Assembly (NCBI GenBank): GCA_947683625.1
Contig: CANTUR010000009.1
Coordinates: forward strand, 6,709,501-6,773,500
Direction of reading: 5' to 3'
DNA: 64,000 nucleotides
DNA from: Mallotus nudiflorus
Lineage: Eukaryota; Streptophyta; Magnoliopsida; Malpighiales; Euphorbiaceae
The position numbers were made by a program, and so were the translations under genes. How positions within the stretch are numbered: position 1 is the first letter of the stretch; every line of letters starts with the position of its first letter. Shown one piece after another: positions 42,599 through 55,360 of this stretch. The notes beneath the pieces are model-generated. The model searched no databases. It saw only the letters and a program-made list of their open reading frames with translations, and was not told the DNA's origin.

Positions 42599-44802
42599 TG
42601 TAAACACCCAATTATGTGATACAATTGTGTATGCATGCAACGAATGCCCGTATGATGAAATTAATTGAGAAATTGATCTCTAGTGTTAATTTTTTGCAAT
42701 TTAAAGGATTAAATTGTAATGTTTTAAAGTCTAAATGCAATAATAAAAATTTTTATGGTTTAAACTAGAAAAAAAATCAAGGTTTTAGAGGTTTTCTTGG
42801 AAATTTGTTTTCGCATATCAAATGCTAGTCGACATTTAACCAAATACCGATCAACATTTAGATAAATGTCGATAAGCATTGAGCCTAATGCCAATCAGCA
42901 TTATATAGATGACAATCAGCATTTCAACTAATGTTGATCGGCATTATGCTAATTTTTTTTTTGTAATTTTAGTCTTTTTTTATGTATGATTGGTTAATTT
43001 GATGTAATTAACACATGTGTCCCACTATGTGTGTTTAAAGAAGTCTCTAGACTTTGTTCAGAATGAATCCTATCCTATATATGTTTTGAAAAATCAAAAA
43101 ATCAAAATCCCAGATGCTAAACTTATTGGTGGTGTGTAACCAAACCCTACGTTCACGTAAAAGAGGTTGGCTCCTTAGCTTTAAAAGTTAAAGGAGAAGT
43201 CTGTAGGGGAGGCTTACTGATTAAATTATTATAAAAAAGGTTGAGATTGATTTTTATTGAATGTAGCAAAGATTTTATTTTTTCCTTTATTTTTTAGAGC
43301 CTATAAAACCTAGTTCTTTACAGGAGGACAAAAACCTCAGCTGCTCACTTTTGATTTTAGAAACCCTAACAAACCAAATAAAAATGTGTTCTATTTTTAA
43401 TCCAAAGATCATGAAAGAGACATTAAAGAGCCAATTGTAAATGGTGAAAATCATAGTCTGAGGGGCCATCTAACTGCATCTGTATAGCATCCTTTTTACT
43501 TATTTGTCTTTTCTTTTCTTTTAATTCAATCTCTTTATTTTAATTATTGAGTTGATTATTGATTAAATTTTTTACCTTTGTCTTTATTTTTGGCTTCTAT
43601 TCTTTAATGGTCTGGGAATGAGAATTGGTGATGGTGTAGTATTTGAATAGTACTATTGAAAAATCCATGGAATGCAATGGATCAAAGCTTGTGAAACCAA
43701 ACCAAAGTTAGGATTTTTGCTATTTCTCTGTGTAATTTATTCATCTATTCTCTGCACCATATGAATTACACAATAGTAGGAATAGTAATTATTTACTTCT
43801 GTATTCTTAAAATTAATTAGTAATTAGGGTTTTAGTTGGTAAAACCTAATAAAATCAATGATGGCAGTAGTTAATTAGGGTTCATCAAATTGATTTAGGG
43901 TTTTTTTTAGAAAATCATAAAAATGTATGTTTTTTTTTGTGTTTGTTTTGTTTTGTGCTTATTTTATGTTTGTATCCTTTTTGGACCTCAAGCCCATGTT
44001 GGGTTTCAACCCACTTAATCCATGGAATAAAAATTGGCTTCAGGGTTTAAATCAATTTATAATTAATTTATGCCTATTAATAATATATATATGTTGGCCA
44101 TCTTCTTTAAAATGAAATTATATTTTTATTCAACCCATTTTAAAGCTTTCATAAAATACATAGACACTGAGATAAGCCTAATAAAACCTTTTTCTTTTCT
44201 AAAATAAGTAGATTTAAGCCCATCTTCATTTAATTAGAATTGAGAACTAAGCTCATTTTAAGTTTAATTCTTTAAAATTTGTAGACTTAGGTCCATTTTT
44301 AGGTATTCAAAATTAATAGACTTAACCTCACTAACTAATAAAAATGTAGGCCCACCTTTAGTCTATTTCATTTGTAAATAAAAGTGTAAATATAGCAAAC
44401 CTTCAATAAAATTAATAAAGTTTTGACTTATGGATGATGCACTTATATGGATTTTTTATGTGTGATTTTATTAACTAGATGCCACAAGGTTAGATGGATG
44501 TTTAAATAGGGTTTAAAAAAATTGCATATAATTATGGAATGAAGTGATAATTTATAAAGCAATTTTAAATGACTATAAGACTAAGAGAAGTTAGTATTCC
44601 GTTCCCAAAATCTCTTGGTTGTGGTGCTAACTTTCTTTTAGAGAATCGAGTACCACCAATTGAATTGTCCCAATTATTACTTAGGGTGGCAACTCCTCAT
44701 CTCTATGTTATGACTTTATTGCAAAAATAGTGTGTTATTTAAGGCCTTGAGCCTAAACAATGTATCAGTTGCTAAAATCTTGAGCGTGCACTAAGTCCCA
44801 CA
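42599..44802 (+). mobile_element. 3' LTR of element 2
   Basis: It starts TGTAAACACCCAATT and ends near CTAAGTCCCACA; about 2,204 bases. The palindrome array is at 42,830-42,950, TTTAAAAG at 43,190-43,197, CCATGGAATGCAATGG at 43,665-43,680. The last bases match the 3' end of the LTR at 5,258 only loosely, so the right border may be off by a few bases. It is followed by an LTR fragment of another family. Confidence 0.8.
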
Positions 44803-45511
44803 GTATAAACACTGAAACTCTTTTTGAGTAAGTCATGCTTGACCTGGCCAAGTATTCATTCATCAAGAACAACTTATATAGCATAGGATCTTATCATGGT
44901 TCACTCCAGGTAATGAATTCCATCTTAGTTGGTCACTCATCCTTATATAGAACTGAATACATCCACTACACACCATATACCCATATGTGGCTAGCACAGT
45001 AATGTAAGTTATAACAAATTCTAATCAACCATATATGGATCACCATGTCACCTTTGGTCAAAGGACCATATGCACCTTTTATGTCCTAGATAGTGATTGT
45101 TGATTAAAGTGAATTTTCATGCAATCACTTATCTTACATCACTTTCAATCCACCCATCACATAAGTATCAACATGTTTATTATGATATCTCATATCAAGT
45201 AGCATGAGACTCACTACCTCCCACTATCAATATCAAACACCGATCAACAAAAATATACTAAGGTGATAGACAACAGATTAATACTACCTATTTATTAATC
45301 CAATGACTATGAACATTTTAAAACATACGTACTAAATGAATTTGTCATTCATATTATGAACACTTGATAATAAACTAATTTAACATTATGTTCAAGGGTA
45401 AACACTTAAATGAATAAACGCTTTATCTAAATGAATATTATATTACCATAGGGAAAAAAGTACAATATCATTTATATCATAAGAAATGGCACTAGAGCAT
45501 ATCTATACCAA
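44803..45511 (-). mobile_element. Reverse fragment of the solo-LTR family, first 710 bp
   Basis: The reverse complement matches 20,058 to about 20,770 of the solo LTR: CTTGACCTGGCCAAGTATTC against the GGCCAGGATAAATAC region, and GGCACTAGAGCATATCTATA at the outer end. The LTR start is at about 45,511. It is cut at 44,803 by the Tat 3' LTR. Confidence 0.75.
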
Positions 45512-46282
45512 TAATGCGTTGATCCTTAGGTTGTGTTGTACCATTTTAGGTGCACTTTTAGAGGTTTTAGAGAATTCCAAATGTGTTTTTGAAGTCCATT
45601 TTCTCAAATTCAATTTTTATTTTTTTCATAAAGTTGGATCCCGGTCTAACAAAATGAGCACCGACCCAACAAACAGAGTATTTTAAGAGGAGTTTTCTTG
45701 AAATAAATATCTCATTATTTTAGATAATTTGTATTTTGCAAGGTTAGAGCATAACTTAATAGCTCGATGATCAATTTTGTACACTAGTATGGTTAGTTAG
45801 GTTTTTTTAACGTTGCACACATTAGAGGTGTTATGAACAAGCAGACTCTAATAATCTAAGGGATTCATTTCATCATTGATCCTTTTAGGGATAGTGAAAT
45901 TTGAGGTCTAAAAGTTTCCCCATGCTTAACATGCGTTGCATAGTCTCATAGCGCTAGTATTAATACACATGAAGTAAATATAAAGGTGCAAAAAACATTT
46001 AGTAAGGAGAGAGGTACTTACCTGAGTGCTTTGTTGTTGTGATTCGATTATTATTGTTGTTCTATAACTTAGTCATCATGTAGGGTGTAATTCAGGACAT
46101 ATGCAATTTTGAGATTCATGATAAAGAGCACTTTTACTGATCTCGAAGTGAGAGCTCAGATAAGATCGTAAGAACCGTGGTCATGTAATGAAAAAATGCA
46201 AGGCATGTTTGATGTGATTCATGATGATAAAATGTGTTGCACTTTTCAAAGACATTTTGCATAAATTGGCAAGTATATGTGC
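45512..46282. other. Copy B-only sequence, unassigned
   Basis: This stretch has no partner in copy A, where the Tat LTR end joins the integrase block directly. A 66-codon frame overlaps its left end (45,486-45,686) without a recognisable domain. It could be the flank of the old LTR insertion on its left. Confidence 0.35.
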
Positions 46283-46490
46283 ATTCATACAAATTTTGAA
46301 TTTGAGGTTACCCCTATCATTAACTAGCCTTCTCAAGTTTTTAAGTTAAGTATTCTCTATCTTTCCGTAATTTTTTCCTAAGCTATCATTTTTAGGATTT
46401 CAACTCAATGGGAAGTCTTTAACTTTTGCTGAAGCTACCAATTTTAGGCTTTTAACTTAGTAGGATTTTTTTTTAAAGCCTTAAATATAG
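46283..46490 (-). other. Post-pol spacer of the minus-strand Tat element, copy B
   Basis: On the minus strand it follows the integrase stop, with two CCTAAAATTGGTAGCTT-type repeat units like those at 15,517-15,716. Confidence 0.55.
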
Positions 46491-47704
46491 TACTTCTTTA
46501 GGCAGTCTGTATTAATAAGCTCAAAGAACTCATTGCCTTTAGAGTCCATTAGCTTGAATGCTCTTTTTGATAAGACATGTTTGACCAGGGTATGGGCCTT
46601 CCAAGTTTGATATGCATTTCCCTCTATAGTCTGGAATGTTATTTCTTGCTTAATATAGCACTAAATCTCTTATTTTTACAATCTTATATGTTACTCTTAT
46701 GTTGAAAGTTTTGGTTAGTCAAGCTTGATACAACTATGTATGGTATAGAGCTTTAAGCCTTTGGCTATCTAAGAGACTGAGATTATCGTGGCCCTATTAA
46801 GCCCACTTTACTTATGCAAATTCATATAAGATCACTACTAGAAAAGATTTGATCTCCATTTAAACCAGAAGAACTACTTCTAATTTGTACACTAATGAGA
46901 AAGGAGTTGCTGCTATTGAAGTTAAGACTATTGTTTTATGCCCTTATAAGGCATATGGCAATTTTTCTACCCAATCTCGCTAAGTCTAAATCATCTTTAA
47001 CATGATCTTTTGTATATTATTATTTATAGCTTTAGTGGCCCTATTTACTTATGGTTGGTAAGGAGAAGATTTATGACGTTCTACCTTGTAACTCGTTAGT
47101 AGCTCTTTAAGTTCCCCTTAGAATTAGACATAGTTATCAAAGATGATGTGATGGGGGATCTGATATAGATAGAATAAGCTTCTTTAGATGAATTTTGCCA
47201 CTTGCTTGGCTCTTATCTTTGCAAGTGGCTCTACTTCAACCCATTTTATGAAGTAGTCCACTACCACTAGGATGACCCTATGACCATTTGTGGTAATGGG
47301 GTGGATTTCCCCAATTATGTCTAGTCCCCATGTTAAGAAGGGCCATGGAGAGGAGATGTATTATAGTTCTATTTAGGTAAAGTAACTAACATTCATATGG
47401 ATCTGAAACTTGTGGTAATTTTTTACAAATGTGATATAGTCTTCCATCATCATCCTCTAGAACAACCCTTGTCTAGTTAGCTTCTTTACTAGGATTACTT
47501 CATTTATGTGTGGACCACAAACACCCATATGTAGTTCTACTACTCTTACAACCTTAGTTTTATCTAAACATTAGAGTTGTAAACCATTTGAGGTTCTTTT
47601 GTATAACACACCCTAGTGCAATGTGAATTTTAATGCTAGTCATCGAATGTTATCTCTTCCATTTGCTAAATTAGGATAGGGTCATTCCTTCATATATCTT
47701 TGGA
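46491..47704 (-). pseudogene. Ty3/gypsy integrase remnant (Tat type), minus strand, copy B
   Basis: The N-terminal end at 47,704 reads YMKExPYPNLANGRDNIR, the linker from RNase H. Then comes the zinc-binding domain: VLYKRTSNGLQL, VELHMGVCGPHINEVILVKK, YITFVKNYHKFQIHMN (H-H kept, second Cys pair altered). The core has WGLDIIGEIHP (first catalytic Asp) and VVDYFIKWVEVEP. The C-terminal end has GPxLVKHVLSKxAFKLM and FFEL/KKYYI-like with its stop at 46,491-46,493. The gene is cut from its RNase H by the plus-strand LTR at 47,705. There are several stops. Confidence 0.82.
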
Positions 47705-49808
47705 TGTAAGCACTTAATTTTGTAATGTAATTATGCATGAATGTGATGAAAGCCCCTAATGTAAAAATTTAATAAAAAGTTGACTCTAGTGTTAAATTTC
47801 ACATTTTTTAGGACTAAATTGCAATATTTTTGGGTTTAATTGCGAAAAATAAAATTTGAAAGGACATATGCATAATGCCGATCAACATTGCATAATGTCG
47901 ATCGCCATTACAAAATGCTGATCCGCATTCCACAATGTTGATTTTCACTAAAAAGTGATTTTTACCCATTTTTTACACTGATTCTATCATTTTTTAATTT
48001 TTCATTTGTCCAAGATAGCACATATTTGATTTCTTCAAAACCTTATTGCTCATCATCTCATTATCTTTATTTTGAAAATTCAATAAAATAAAACACAGAG
48101 ACTCCTGATCTCACTCCCAACTATCATGCAAATTCCCTGTGTGTTCACAGGAGCTAGGGTTGCATGGCAAGGGTTTAAAAGCTAAGAGACAAAGTTTGTG
48201 TGAGGGAGGATGAAAGGAGAGAAAAAAAATAAAAAAGAGAGAAAAAGAAAACCCTAGTAACTAATGAAAAAAAGAAAGAGGGGATTGAAAAACATATAGA
48301 GGAAAAAGGAAAGGACAAAAAGAGAGAAAAAAGAAAACCCTACTAGCTATTGTAAAAAAAGGAGAGTGAATTGAGAAACACAGAGAAAAAAGAAAATAAA
48401 AAAGAAAAAACCTTTTAAAAAATACACGTTCTTCAAAAGTCCTAGAAATCAAGAATACATAGAGTAAATTTTCTTAAAATGGTAATAACCCCAATCTGAG
48501 GAGCATTTAAACAACATTTATATAACATCTTCTACTCGTTTTATTTCATTTTATTTTGAATTGATTTATTTGTTTTAATGTTATTGATTCCTTATCGATT
48601 GATTTGTTATTTTTTTATTTTGATTGATGTTCTGAAATACTTTGGAAATAAGGTTGGAAATATGTGATTTTGGGCAGTGACCATTAGAACCCATAGAATG
48701 CCATGGATTAAGATATGTAAAATCACCCCATAGGATTTAGGCTTTATAATTTTTTCATTCTTTTAATTTTCTTTTGTTTTAGGTTATAATTAATTTAATT
48801 TTAATTTATGCACAGTAGTTTGTAATAGCACCAATAGTGAGAACTAGTAGAATTTTATATTCCCTACACTAAATTGATTAATAATTTAGGTTCACTTGGG
48901 TAAAAATCAATTAAAATCAATGATGGGTGTAGATTAATTTAAGGTTGCATGTAAATTGATTTAGGGTTTTTTAAAAACATAAATCTTGTGTTTCGTCTGA
49001 TTTTGTTATAATTTTTGTTTGGGTTTTGTTTTTAGATCTTTTAGTTCTTTTGGCCCTAAGTCCATAAGAGGTTCAAACCTACTAAATAAAATAAGCTTAA
49101 ACGGTTTATATTAATTAATTAAAATCAATTTAGGCCCACTAGGTTAGTTTAGACTTAGGCCCATTTTTTAGTTTAACTAAGATTAACCTAAACTTATCTC
49201 AGCCCATTTAATTTCATGTCCTTTAAAAATAAATTGATTTAGGCTCACATCATATTTTAAATAAAACAAATAGACTTAGGCACACTTATAAAATCTAATT
49301 TCTTTAAAAGGCTTATACATATAAGGCCCATTTATAGATAATTAAAATCTATAGACTTAAGCTCACTAACTAATAAAAATGTAGGCCCACATTTAGTCCA
49401 TTTTCATTTGTAAATAAAAATTGTAAATCTAGCTAACTTTCAATAAAATTAACCTAGTTTAGATTTAAAGACGATGCAATTGAATGCATTATTTATGTGT
49501 GATTTTATTGACTATATGCATTAATATTAGATGGATGTTCAAATAGGATTTAATAAAATTACATGTAATTAGAGAATGAAGTTATAATTTATAAAGTAAT
49601 TCTAAATGAACATAAGACAAACAGAAGATATTATTCCGTTCCTAAAATCTCCTTAGTTGTGGTGCTAACTTTCTTTTAGAGAATCAAGTACCACTAATTG
49701 AATTATCCTAGTTATTACGCTGGGTGGCCACTCCTCATGTCAATGCTATAACTTTATGGCATAGTAGTGTGTTCCCTAAAGCCCTAAGCCTAAACCATAT
49801 CATCTATA
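47705..49808 (+). mobile_element. Tat-group LTR (second subfamily), copy B
   Basis: TGTAAGCACTTAATT to ATCTATA, 2,104 bases, the same length as copy A. The palindrome array is at 47,875-47,945, TTTAAAAG at 48,174-48,181, the 86-bp duplication at 48,254/48,340, and CCATAGAATGCCATGG at 48,691-48,706. The primer site follows. Confidence 0.87.
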
Positions 49809-49809
49809 A

Positions 49810-49827
49810 TGGTGACTCCACTAGGGA
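49810..49827 (+). other. Primer-binding site, copy B
   Basis: TGGTGACTCCACTAGGGA lies one base after the LTR. Confidence 0.78.
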
Positions 49828-50448
49828 TAAGAGATACTGATTTTACTTGTGTTCTTTAGAATTATTTTATCAATTATTATTTAATTCTTGAATTCATTCT
49901 ACATGTCCCTATTGAATCGATGGTAGTAGTTTATAATTCCATGATTCCACTAGTTCATGGATTTGTAAAATTGGCTAACCATCACTCTTAGCCTTAACTT
50001 GGTTCAAGAGAGATTATCATGCTCTTCTAACCAGAGTTTGTAGCCAAAGTCCTTAAGGGGGGTAAGTCTTCTCTCAAGTTTCCAAAGGATGCTGAGCCCA
50101 TCTGACCTTAGCCTATAACTTAACATCCATAATGCATGGCATCTTGCTACGGGAACCTTAACTTTTCACCATACCCTAACCACATATAATGGCCTAGTTA
50201 CTTTCCCTAGGACTTTTTACCCTAATTACTTACTTGTTTATTACCATGAGGTATTTCTATTTATAAAAGTCCAAGCCCATAACTCCAAAGCCCATTTGGG
50301 CTATTAAGGATTGGGCTAGACCATTGTACTTATAAATATTGTTTATATGCTTTTATTGCTTTTAGAGATTTGATATGCATATCAACTCTTAATATCCCTT
50401 ATTGATATAAAGGCCAAGGCCAAAAATCCTAGGAAAAGAGACTCACAA
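49828..50448 (+). other. Untranslated leader, copy B
   Basis: About 620 bases collinear with 19,044-19,664; no conserved reading frame was found. Confidence 0.65.
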
Positions 50449-51957
50449 TTGAACACATGTGTGGGAGGAATAAGGTTGGAAGGATGTATGTATTGTACAC
50501 TTTTTCTAATACTTGCTACTTGCTACTTGTTGCATAGTACGTCCATTATGCATACATACATACATTCTATGCATCATACTTTTACCTTGTTTAATAGCCA
50601 TCATAGATTCATTTGGGTCTTCTCGTATTTGGGGATAAAAGGTGGTAGATTAATTAGAACAAATCTAAGTCATGAGTCAATAGCTCAAGATATCCTTTAA
50701 GATTTGGAAAAGAGTCCTATTAACCCGCTTTACCTATAAGTCAAACCAACTTAGACAAAACAGATAGAAATGGAACAATAACTAGAGATATGGACCTTAG
50801 AAGACATTAAAGGAGTTTTGATGGCTGACATGAGAGCCATGATGCCAGACAAACTAAGGCAAGCTTTGGTCGGACTAGTGCAACCTGTTGCCATACCACC
50901 ACCTACTGTTGAACAACCACCTACTATTACTACAGCTATCCCACCTGCTATATGTACTCCACCTGTTGCTATAACTATTCCACTTGCTATAGGTGCTCTA
51001 CCTACTGCTAATAAAATTGGGGGGCAATATGTTGTAAGAAATGCACCTGTTATTGATGTGAGACATGAAGACATCAAAAACTATATGGTAGAAAAGGTGA
51101 AAAGGCAGTCACTTAAGCTTGTCCATGATCATGAGTCTAAACAGATGCAAGCCCTAACTCAGAAAATGTTTAAGATGGAAGAGATAATTAAAGGACAAGG
51201 AATGGGGCATTCATTTGACTTTGATGACATGTTACATATGTAAGAGGACAAATAACTTAATAAGTTCAAAATGCCATAACTCTAGAAGTTTGATGGGAGA
51301 GGAAATCCAAAGATTCATTTAAGCCAATATACAATGACCATGAGTACTACTAAAGCACCATTAGCAGTGATTGCTAAGTTATTTGTGTTATCTTTATAGG
51401 GGATGGCTATATAATAGTATCATGAGCTAGAAAAATCTATCCAAGCTAACTAAAAGAAATTATATAATACCTTTTTGAAATAATATGATTACAACACCAA
51501 ACTGGAAGTGTTTATTAGAGACTTAGAAATAACAAAGCAAAATCAGATGAATCCTTTGCTAATTTCCTTACTAAGTTCATGAATAAGGCAAGACTGTTTA
51601 AGAAAAAGCTAGTTGAGAAGGATTAGGTTTGGATGATAGTTCATAATGTATCATCTAATCATGTCCAAAGAATGCAAATAATGAATCCCAAAACATTCAT
51701 AGACCTGTATGATGATAGTTTACAAGCAAAAGAGATTGAGAGTGAAAAGAAGAGACATACTAACAGCACTGGATCCCGAAACTACCTAACTGGAGGCACA
51801 CAATAAGGAAGAACCAGCGGAGCTGTAAAGGTGTGCACTGTTCATCAACCCTAAAAATTCTCAAACTTCAACCAACCACTCTCCAAAGTCCTCGAAAGGC
51901 TAATCTAGAAAAGCCTGCTTTAACTCTTAACCTTTTTCCAAAACACTTAACCCAACT
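50449..51957 (+). pseudogene. Tat gag remnant, copy B
   Basis: One frame runs, with stops, from the ATG at 50,449 through SIAQDIL, LEKSPINPLYL and the ATG at 50,770 (MEQxLEIWTLEDIKGVL) to 51,243. It has MRAMMPDKLRQALVGLVQP, a proline-rich part with PPPTVEQPPTITTAIPP, then EDIKNYMVEKVKRQSLKLVH and HSFDFDDML. After shifts the capsid core follows: KFDGRGNPKIHLSQYTMTMS, a YHELEKS block and TFLKQYDYNTKLEVFIRDLE. The C-terminal trace ends in NHSPKSSKG near 51,900. The stop in MEQx is TAA for CAA. Which upstream ATG was used is uncertain. It is truncated at about 51,957 against minus-strand RT. Confidence 0.8.
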
Positions 51958-53754
51958 AAGTACCCTATTCTATTATGAAAGTTGTCTTTACTTTGACAAT
52001 AATGGCCATTAGGATCTAATTATACCCAGAGAATCCATCCATGAAGGAGTACATTGTATGTGGTGTTGTCAACTAGTATATCTATGTCAAGTAGTGGGAA
52101 ATAATCTTTTAAGAAAGCCTTATTCAAATTTTTATAGTCAACATAGATTCTTACCCTTCTATCTTTTTTCAGTACTGGCACCACATTTGTTAGCCATTTT
52201 GGATAGTCTAACACCTCTAGGAATTTTTCCTTGATATGTTTATTGATGCCCTCTTTCACTTGTTAGGCCCATTCTAGTTTGTGCCTTCTCAATTTTTGCT
52301 TTACTAGTTTGCACCTATCTTTGGTAGGAATGAAGTATTAAGCAATGCCTATGTCAATACCAAGCATATCATCGTATGTCTAGGTGAATACCTTTAAATA
52401 TTTTATTAATTTTTTTTTAATTTCTCTCTTATCTTCAAGGTTAACATCTTTCAAAATATGCATAATATATGGTTCATATTCGATGCCAATGTTAAATGAT
52501 TTAGTGCATATGGAATGAATGTCAAATATGCTAATGTTTTTATCAATGCAATGCACACTACCATTGGGAAAGACATCAAATAAGTAAGCAAAATCATATT
52601 TCATTGCATTAACTTTAAAGTTCATTACATCATTATTTTCAAACAAAGAAAAAGTACAAAGATCATCATCAATAATGTCTTTGAATAGGATGTCATCAAT
52701 GATCGATTTGAGGATAACAATAGCTTGAGCATTATTGATAGCTTCACTCTCATATTCTATCTCTATGTTTTTCATCAGCTCATAGATGTGAGTCTTGATG
52801 ATCATGTCTTGTAAGTGCTTCACTTTGAGGGTGTCATTAAAGATCTTAAACCCCAGTATCTTAATTTTGTTGCTCATCTACTCGTCAGCTTGTTATTGAT
52901 GAGACTTAGGTTGAGCTTTCAACCACAAAAAAACTTGGATTTTTAGCCCTTGTATCCTTTTTAGGATCATTTTAGACTTTATTGTTTCTTCCTCCTACTC
53001 CTGTTCTAAGCATATATTGCATCTTATTTATTATAGCAGCAACTTTAGGATCAATATAACCATCACTAATAATAGAAACCTAGAATCTTGGTTGGACCAC
53101 ATTCAAATGGGCAACAATGTTATTTATTTTAGTAGGGATGGTAACAACCTTTGCATTTAGAGGGACTTTGATCTTCTCGTGCATAGTGGAAGGTATGCCC
53201 CCTATTGGGTGGAACCAAGGTCTTCCTATCAGTAGGGCAAACGTTAGAGGGATGTCCAGGACAGTAAATTCTATTATTAATTTCATATCTTCCACTATAA
53301 CCATTGCTTTAAAAGTGTTGATGACTGGCTTCTTTGAATCATCATAGGCTCATATGACCATATTGGATTCTTCCAAGTTTTCAACATTCATACTGAACTT
53401 ATGTAGCAACCATAGGGGCTAGATATTAATGGTAGACCCATAATCTATCATAACACATGGGATCTTCTAAGACCTAACAATTACCTATATAAAGAGAGGA
53501 TGATTTTGGACCCTTCCCTCGAGGGGTAAATCTTTATTTGAAAAGGTGATTGCATTAGAAGGAGGTTTCATTAGAGAGGCTATCATCTCACAAAGTGAGG
53601 CATCAGTGGTAATCTTTGTGCTATTTAGTGCTCTGACTAAGGCATCTCTATGCTTCTCAAAGGCCATAAGTAGGTCCTAGATAATAGCTTGTGCCTAAAT
53701 CTTCTTGAGCTAGTTGAGGATAGTGTCTTCCTTGTGTGACTCCATAAGTATATG
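51958..53754 (-). pseudogene. Tat protease-RT remnant, minus strand, copy B
   Basis: The frame before the protease (53,667-53,485) ends DLPLEGRVQNHPLFI. The protease active-site loop near 53,440 reads MIDYGSTINI (usual D-S-G altered to D-Y-G). Then come LIIEFTVLDIPLTFALLIGR and PWFHPIGGIPSTMHEKIKVP. The linker is 52,877-52,380 (165 codons, start MSNKIKILGFKIFNDTLKVK). RT has EVLDYPKWLTNVVPVLKKDR, VRIYVDYKNLNKAFLKDYFP and LLDIDILVDNTTYNVL, and ends with KVKTTFIIE at about 51,958. The YxDD box and all later parts are missing. It is the same minus-strand element as the integrase at 46,491-47,704, and is more complete than copy A. Confidence 0.83.
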
Positions 53755-54530
53755 TGTCAAATTATAGAATAGGACTGTAAGTATAGATATCAATCTTACA
53801 AGGAAGAGGATAAGTACTAGTTCGCTTGATTTACTTGCTTGTCTAAATGGATCAATTTTTATATTGTAAAACAATTAAAACTAAAAATAAATTAATTTTT
53901 ATGGAGAATATTCATTGTGTATAGTATGCACTAGAGTTTCTCTTTTCACCGGGATATGTATTGACTCAAAATCTAATTTATATATTCTCTCTCATAGTCA
54001 CGTTTAAGATGCTACCATTGTGATTCTTATAAATCTCTCATGAGCATTTATAAGGTGAGCTTATTATTTCAAATATTGATTCGAATAAAGGAACTCTTGC
54101 CTAAAAAATCTCTAATCAATAAATCCATAATTAACTTAAACTTTAGAGGTAAAAATGCAATATTAACTCTTAATTGATATTTTTACTCAAATTAAGATTT
54201 AATAGTTTTTATTCTAGATCCCTAAATGTAAATCTCCTCTTGGTCTCAATATACTAACTTAAATAATTAAATCATTCATGAAGCATAAAAATAAAAACCA
54301 TAAACATGACATGAACTCATAATATATTGAAAAATACATGTGAGTTCAATACATCTCTAGGTTACTAAGATAACTCTTGTACAAGAATAAGATTGAGCTA
54401 CCACATTCATCCAAAGAACAAGAAAACAATAAACAAATATAGCCAACATAATCAAAATATAAGATGAGAATAGAGCAAACTCCCTAATACTTGTCAATAT
54501 AGTTCCATGTTGTCGATCTCTTTGTTGTCT

Positions 54531-54540
54531 ACTTATACTC
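54531..54540 (-). promoter_or_regulatory. TATA box of the Athila LTR
   Basis: The minus strand reads GAGTATAAGTAGAC, placed after the palindrome cluster and before the long U5-like part, as expected for the core promoter. Confidence 0.45.
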
Positions 54541-54724
54541 CAATGCAGATGAATGAGCTTCACTCCCTGTCCTCTTTGTACTTTTCTCTTTATTTATTCT
54601 TTACTTTTCTCTATCTGTTATTCTCTACTCTCATTTCCCATTGGCTGCTCTGTGAGTTTATGATGCTCTTATCTCCTCACAATTAAGGTTGCACATTGCG
54701 CATGCATGAGCTTGGAATTTTCTT

Positions 54725-55055
54725 AAATATGCAAGCATGGTCATGCAAAACCAAAATTGGGCTTACATGGTCGTGCACATGTAAATGAAGCCCTTGGCAT
54801 GATCGTATTATGCAATGCACAACTGTGCATTTTTTTCCTTCAAATTTGGCATGATCGTGCTATGGCTTACACGACCGTGTACTTTTCCTTTTGTGAAATG
54901 GCACGGCCATGTTGAGCCTTGCACAACCATGCTACATTTTTTCTAATATTTATCATGGCCATGTCATGCATTATATGGCCATGCTCTTTTCTTCCCAAAT
55001 TTTAGCATGATCATGTTTGGCATTGCATGGCCATGCATGATCAATACAGACCCGT
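54725..55055. repeat. Cluster of GCACGGCCGTGC-type palindromes in the LTR, copy B
   Basis: Ten or more degenerate copies (for example near 54,770, 54,797, 54,870, 54,903, 54,955, 54,978 and 55,030), in the same order as in copy A. Confidence 0.7.
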
Positions 55056-55341
55056 GCTCCTTTCTTTGACTTTTCTTAATCTTGACTTTTCTAAATGGTT
55101 TTAATTCCTAAAGACAAAATAAAAACACTGTGAGAAGAATACAAAAATTAGACAGAAAATATAAAACTCCTAATTTATTTAATTAATGCGTGATTATGCC
55201 TAAATTTTATTTAAATGTCATAATATTTGCAAAATGTTAAATATATTAATTATTATGCAGAAAATGAACAATTATGCACCTAAAATGAAATATTATTAAA
55301 TTTAAATGAGTCTAATATTTAATATGAAAATGCAATTATCA

Positions 55342-55360
55342 AATACCCCCACACTTGAAC
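55342..55360 (-). other. Athila polypurine tract, copy B
   Basis: The minus strand reads GTTCAAGTGTGGGGGTATT immediately before the LTR start. TTCAAGTGTGGGGG is the usual Athila form. Confidence 0.7.

Larger units (their letters stand above)
30715..44802 (+). mobile_element. Tat-group LTR retrotransposon, 5' LTR and leader missing (element 2)
   Basis: The order is gag (with a solo LTR inside), protease, reverse transcriptase, integrase tail, 3' region with repeats and two antisense genes, polypurine tract, and 3' LTR (42,599-44,802). The left end is the breakpoint at 30,681-30,714, so it has no 5' LTR or primer site. RNase H and most of integrase are deleted at about 36,945. It is the only plus-strand copy here with a recognisable pol. 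Confidence 0.75.
53755..55341 (-). mobile_element. Athila-type 3' LTR, complete, copy B
   Basis: Read on the minus strand it starts TGATAATTGCA at 55,341, right after the tract GTGTGGGGG, and ends ...TATAATTTGACA at 53,755; 1,587 bases. It contains the palindrome cluster (54,725-55,055), a TATA box GAGTATAAGT (plus 54,531-54,540), and near the end TTAATTGTTTTACAATA, AAATCAAGCGAACTAGTACT and TTATCCTCTTCCTTG, a U5 layout common in Athila-type LTRs. It is inserted next to the minus-strand Tat protease. The 5' LTR is not in the window. Confidence 0.8.
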
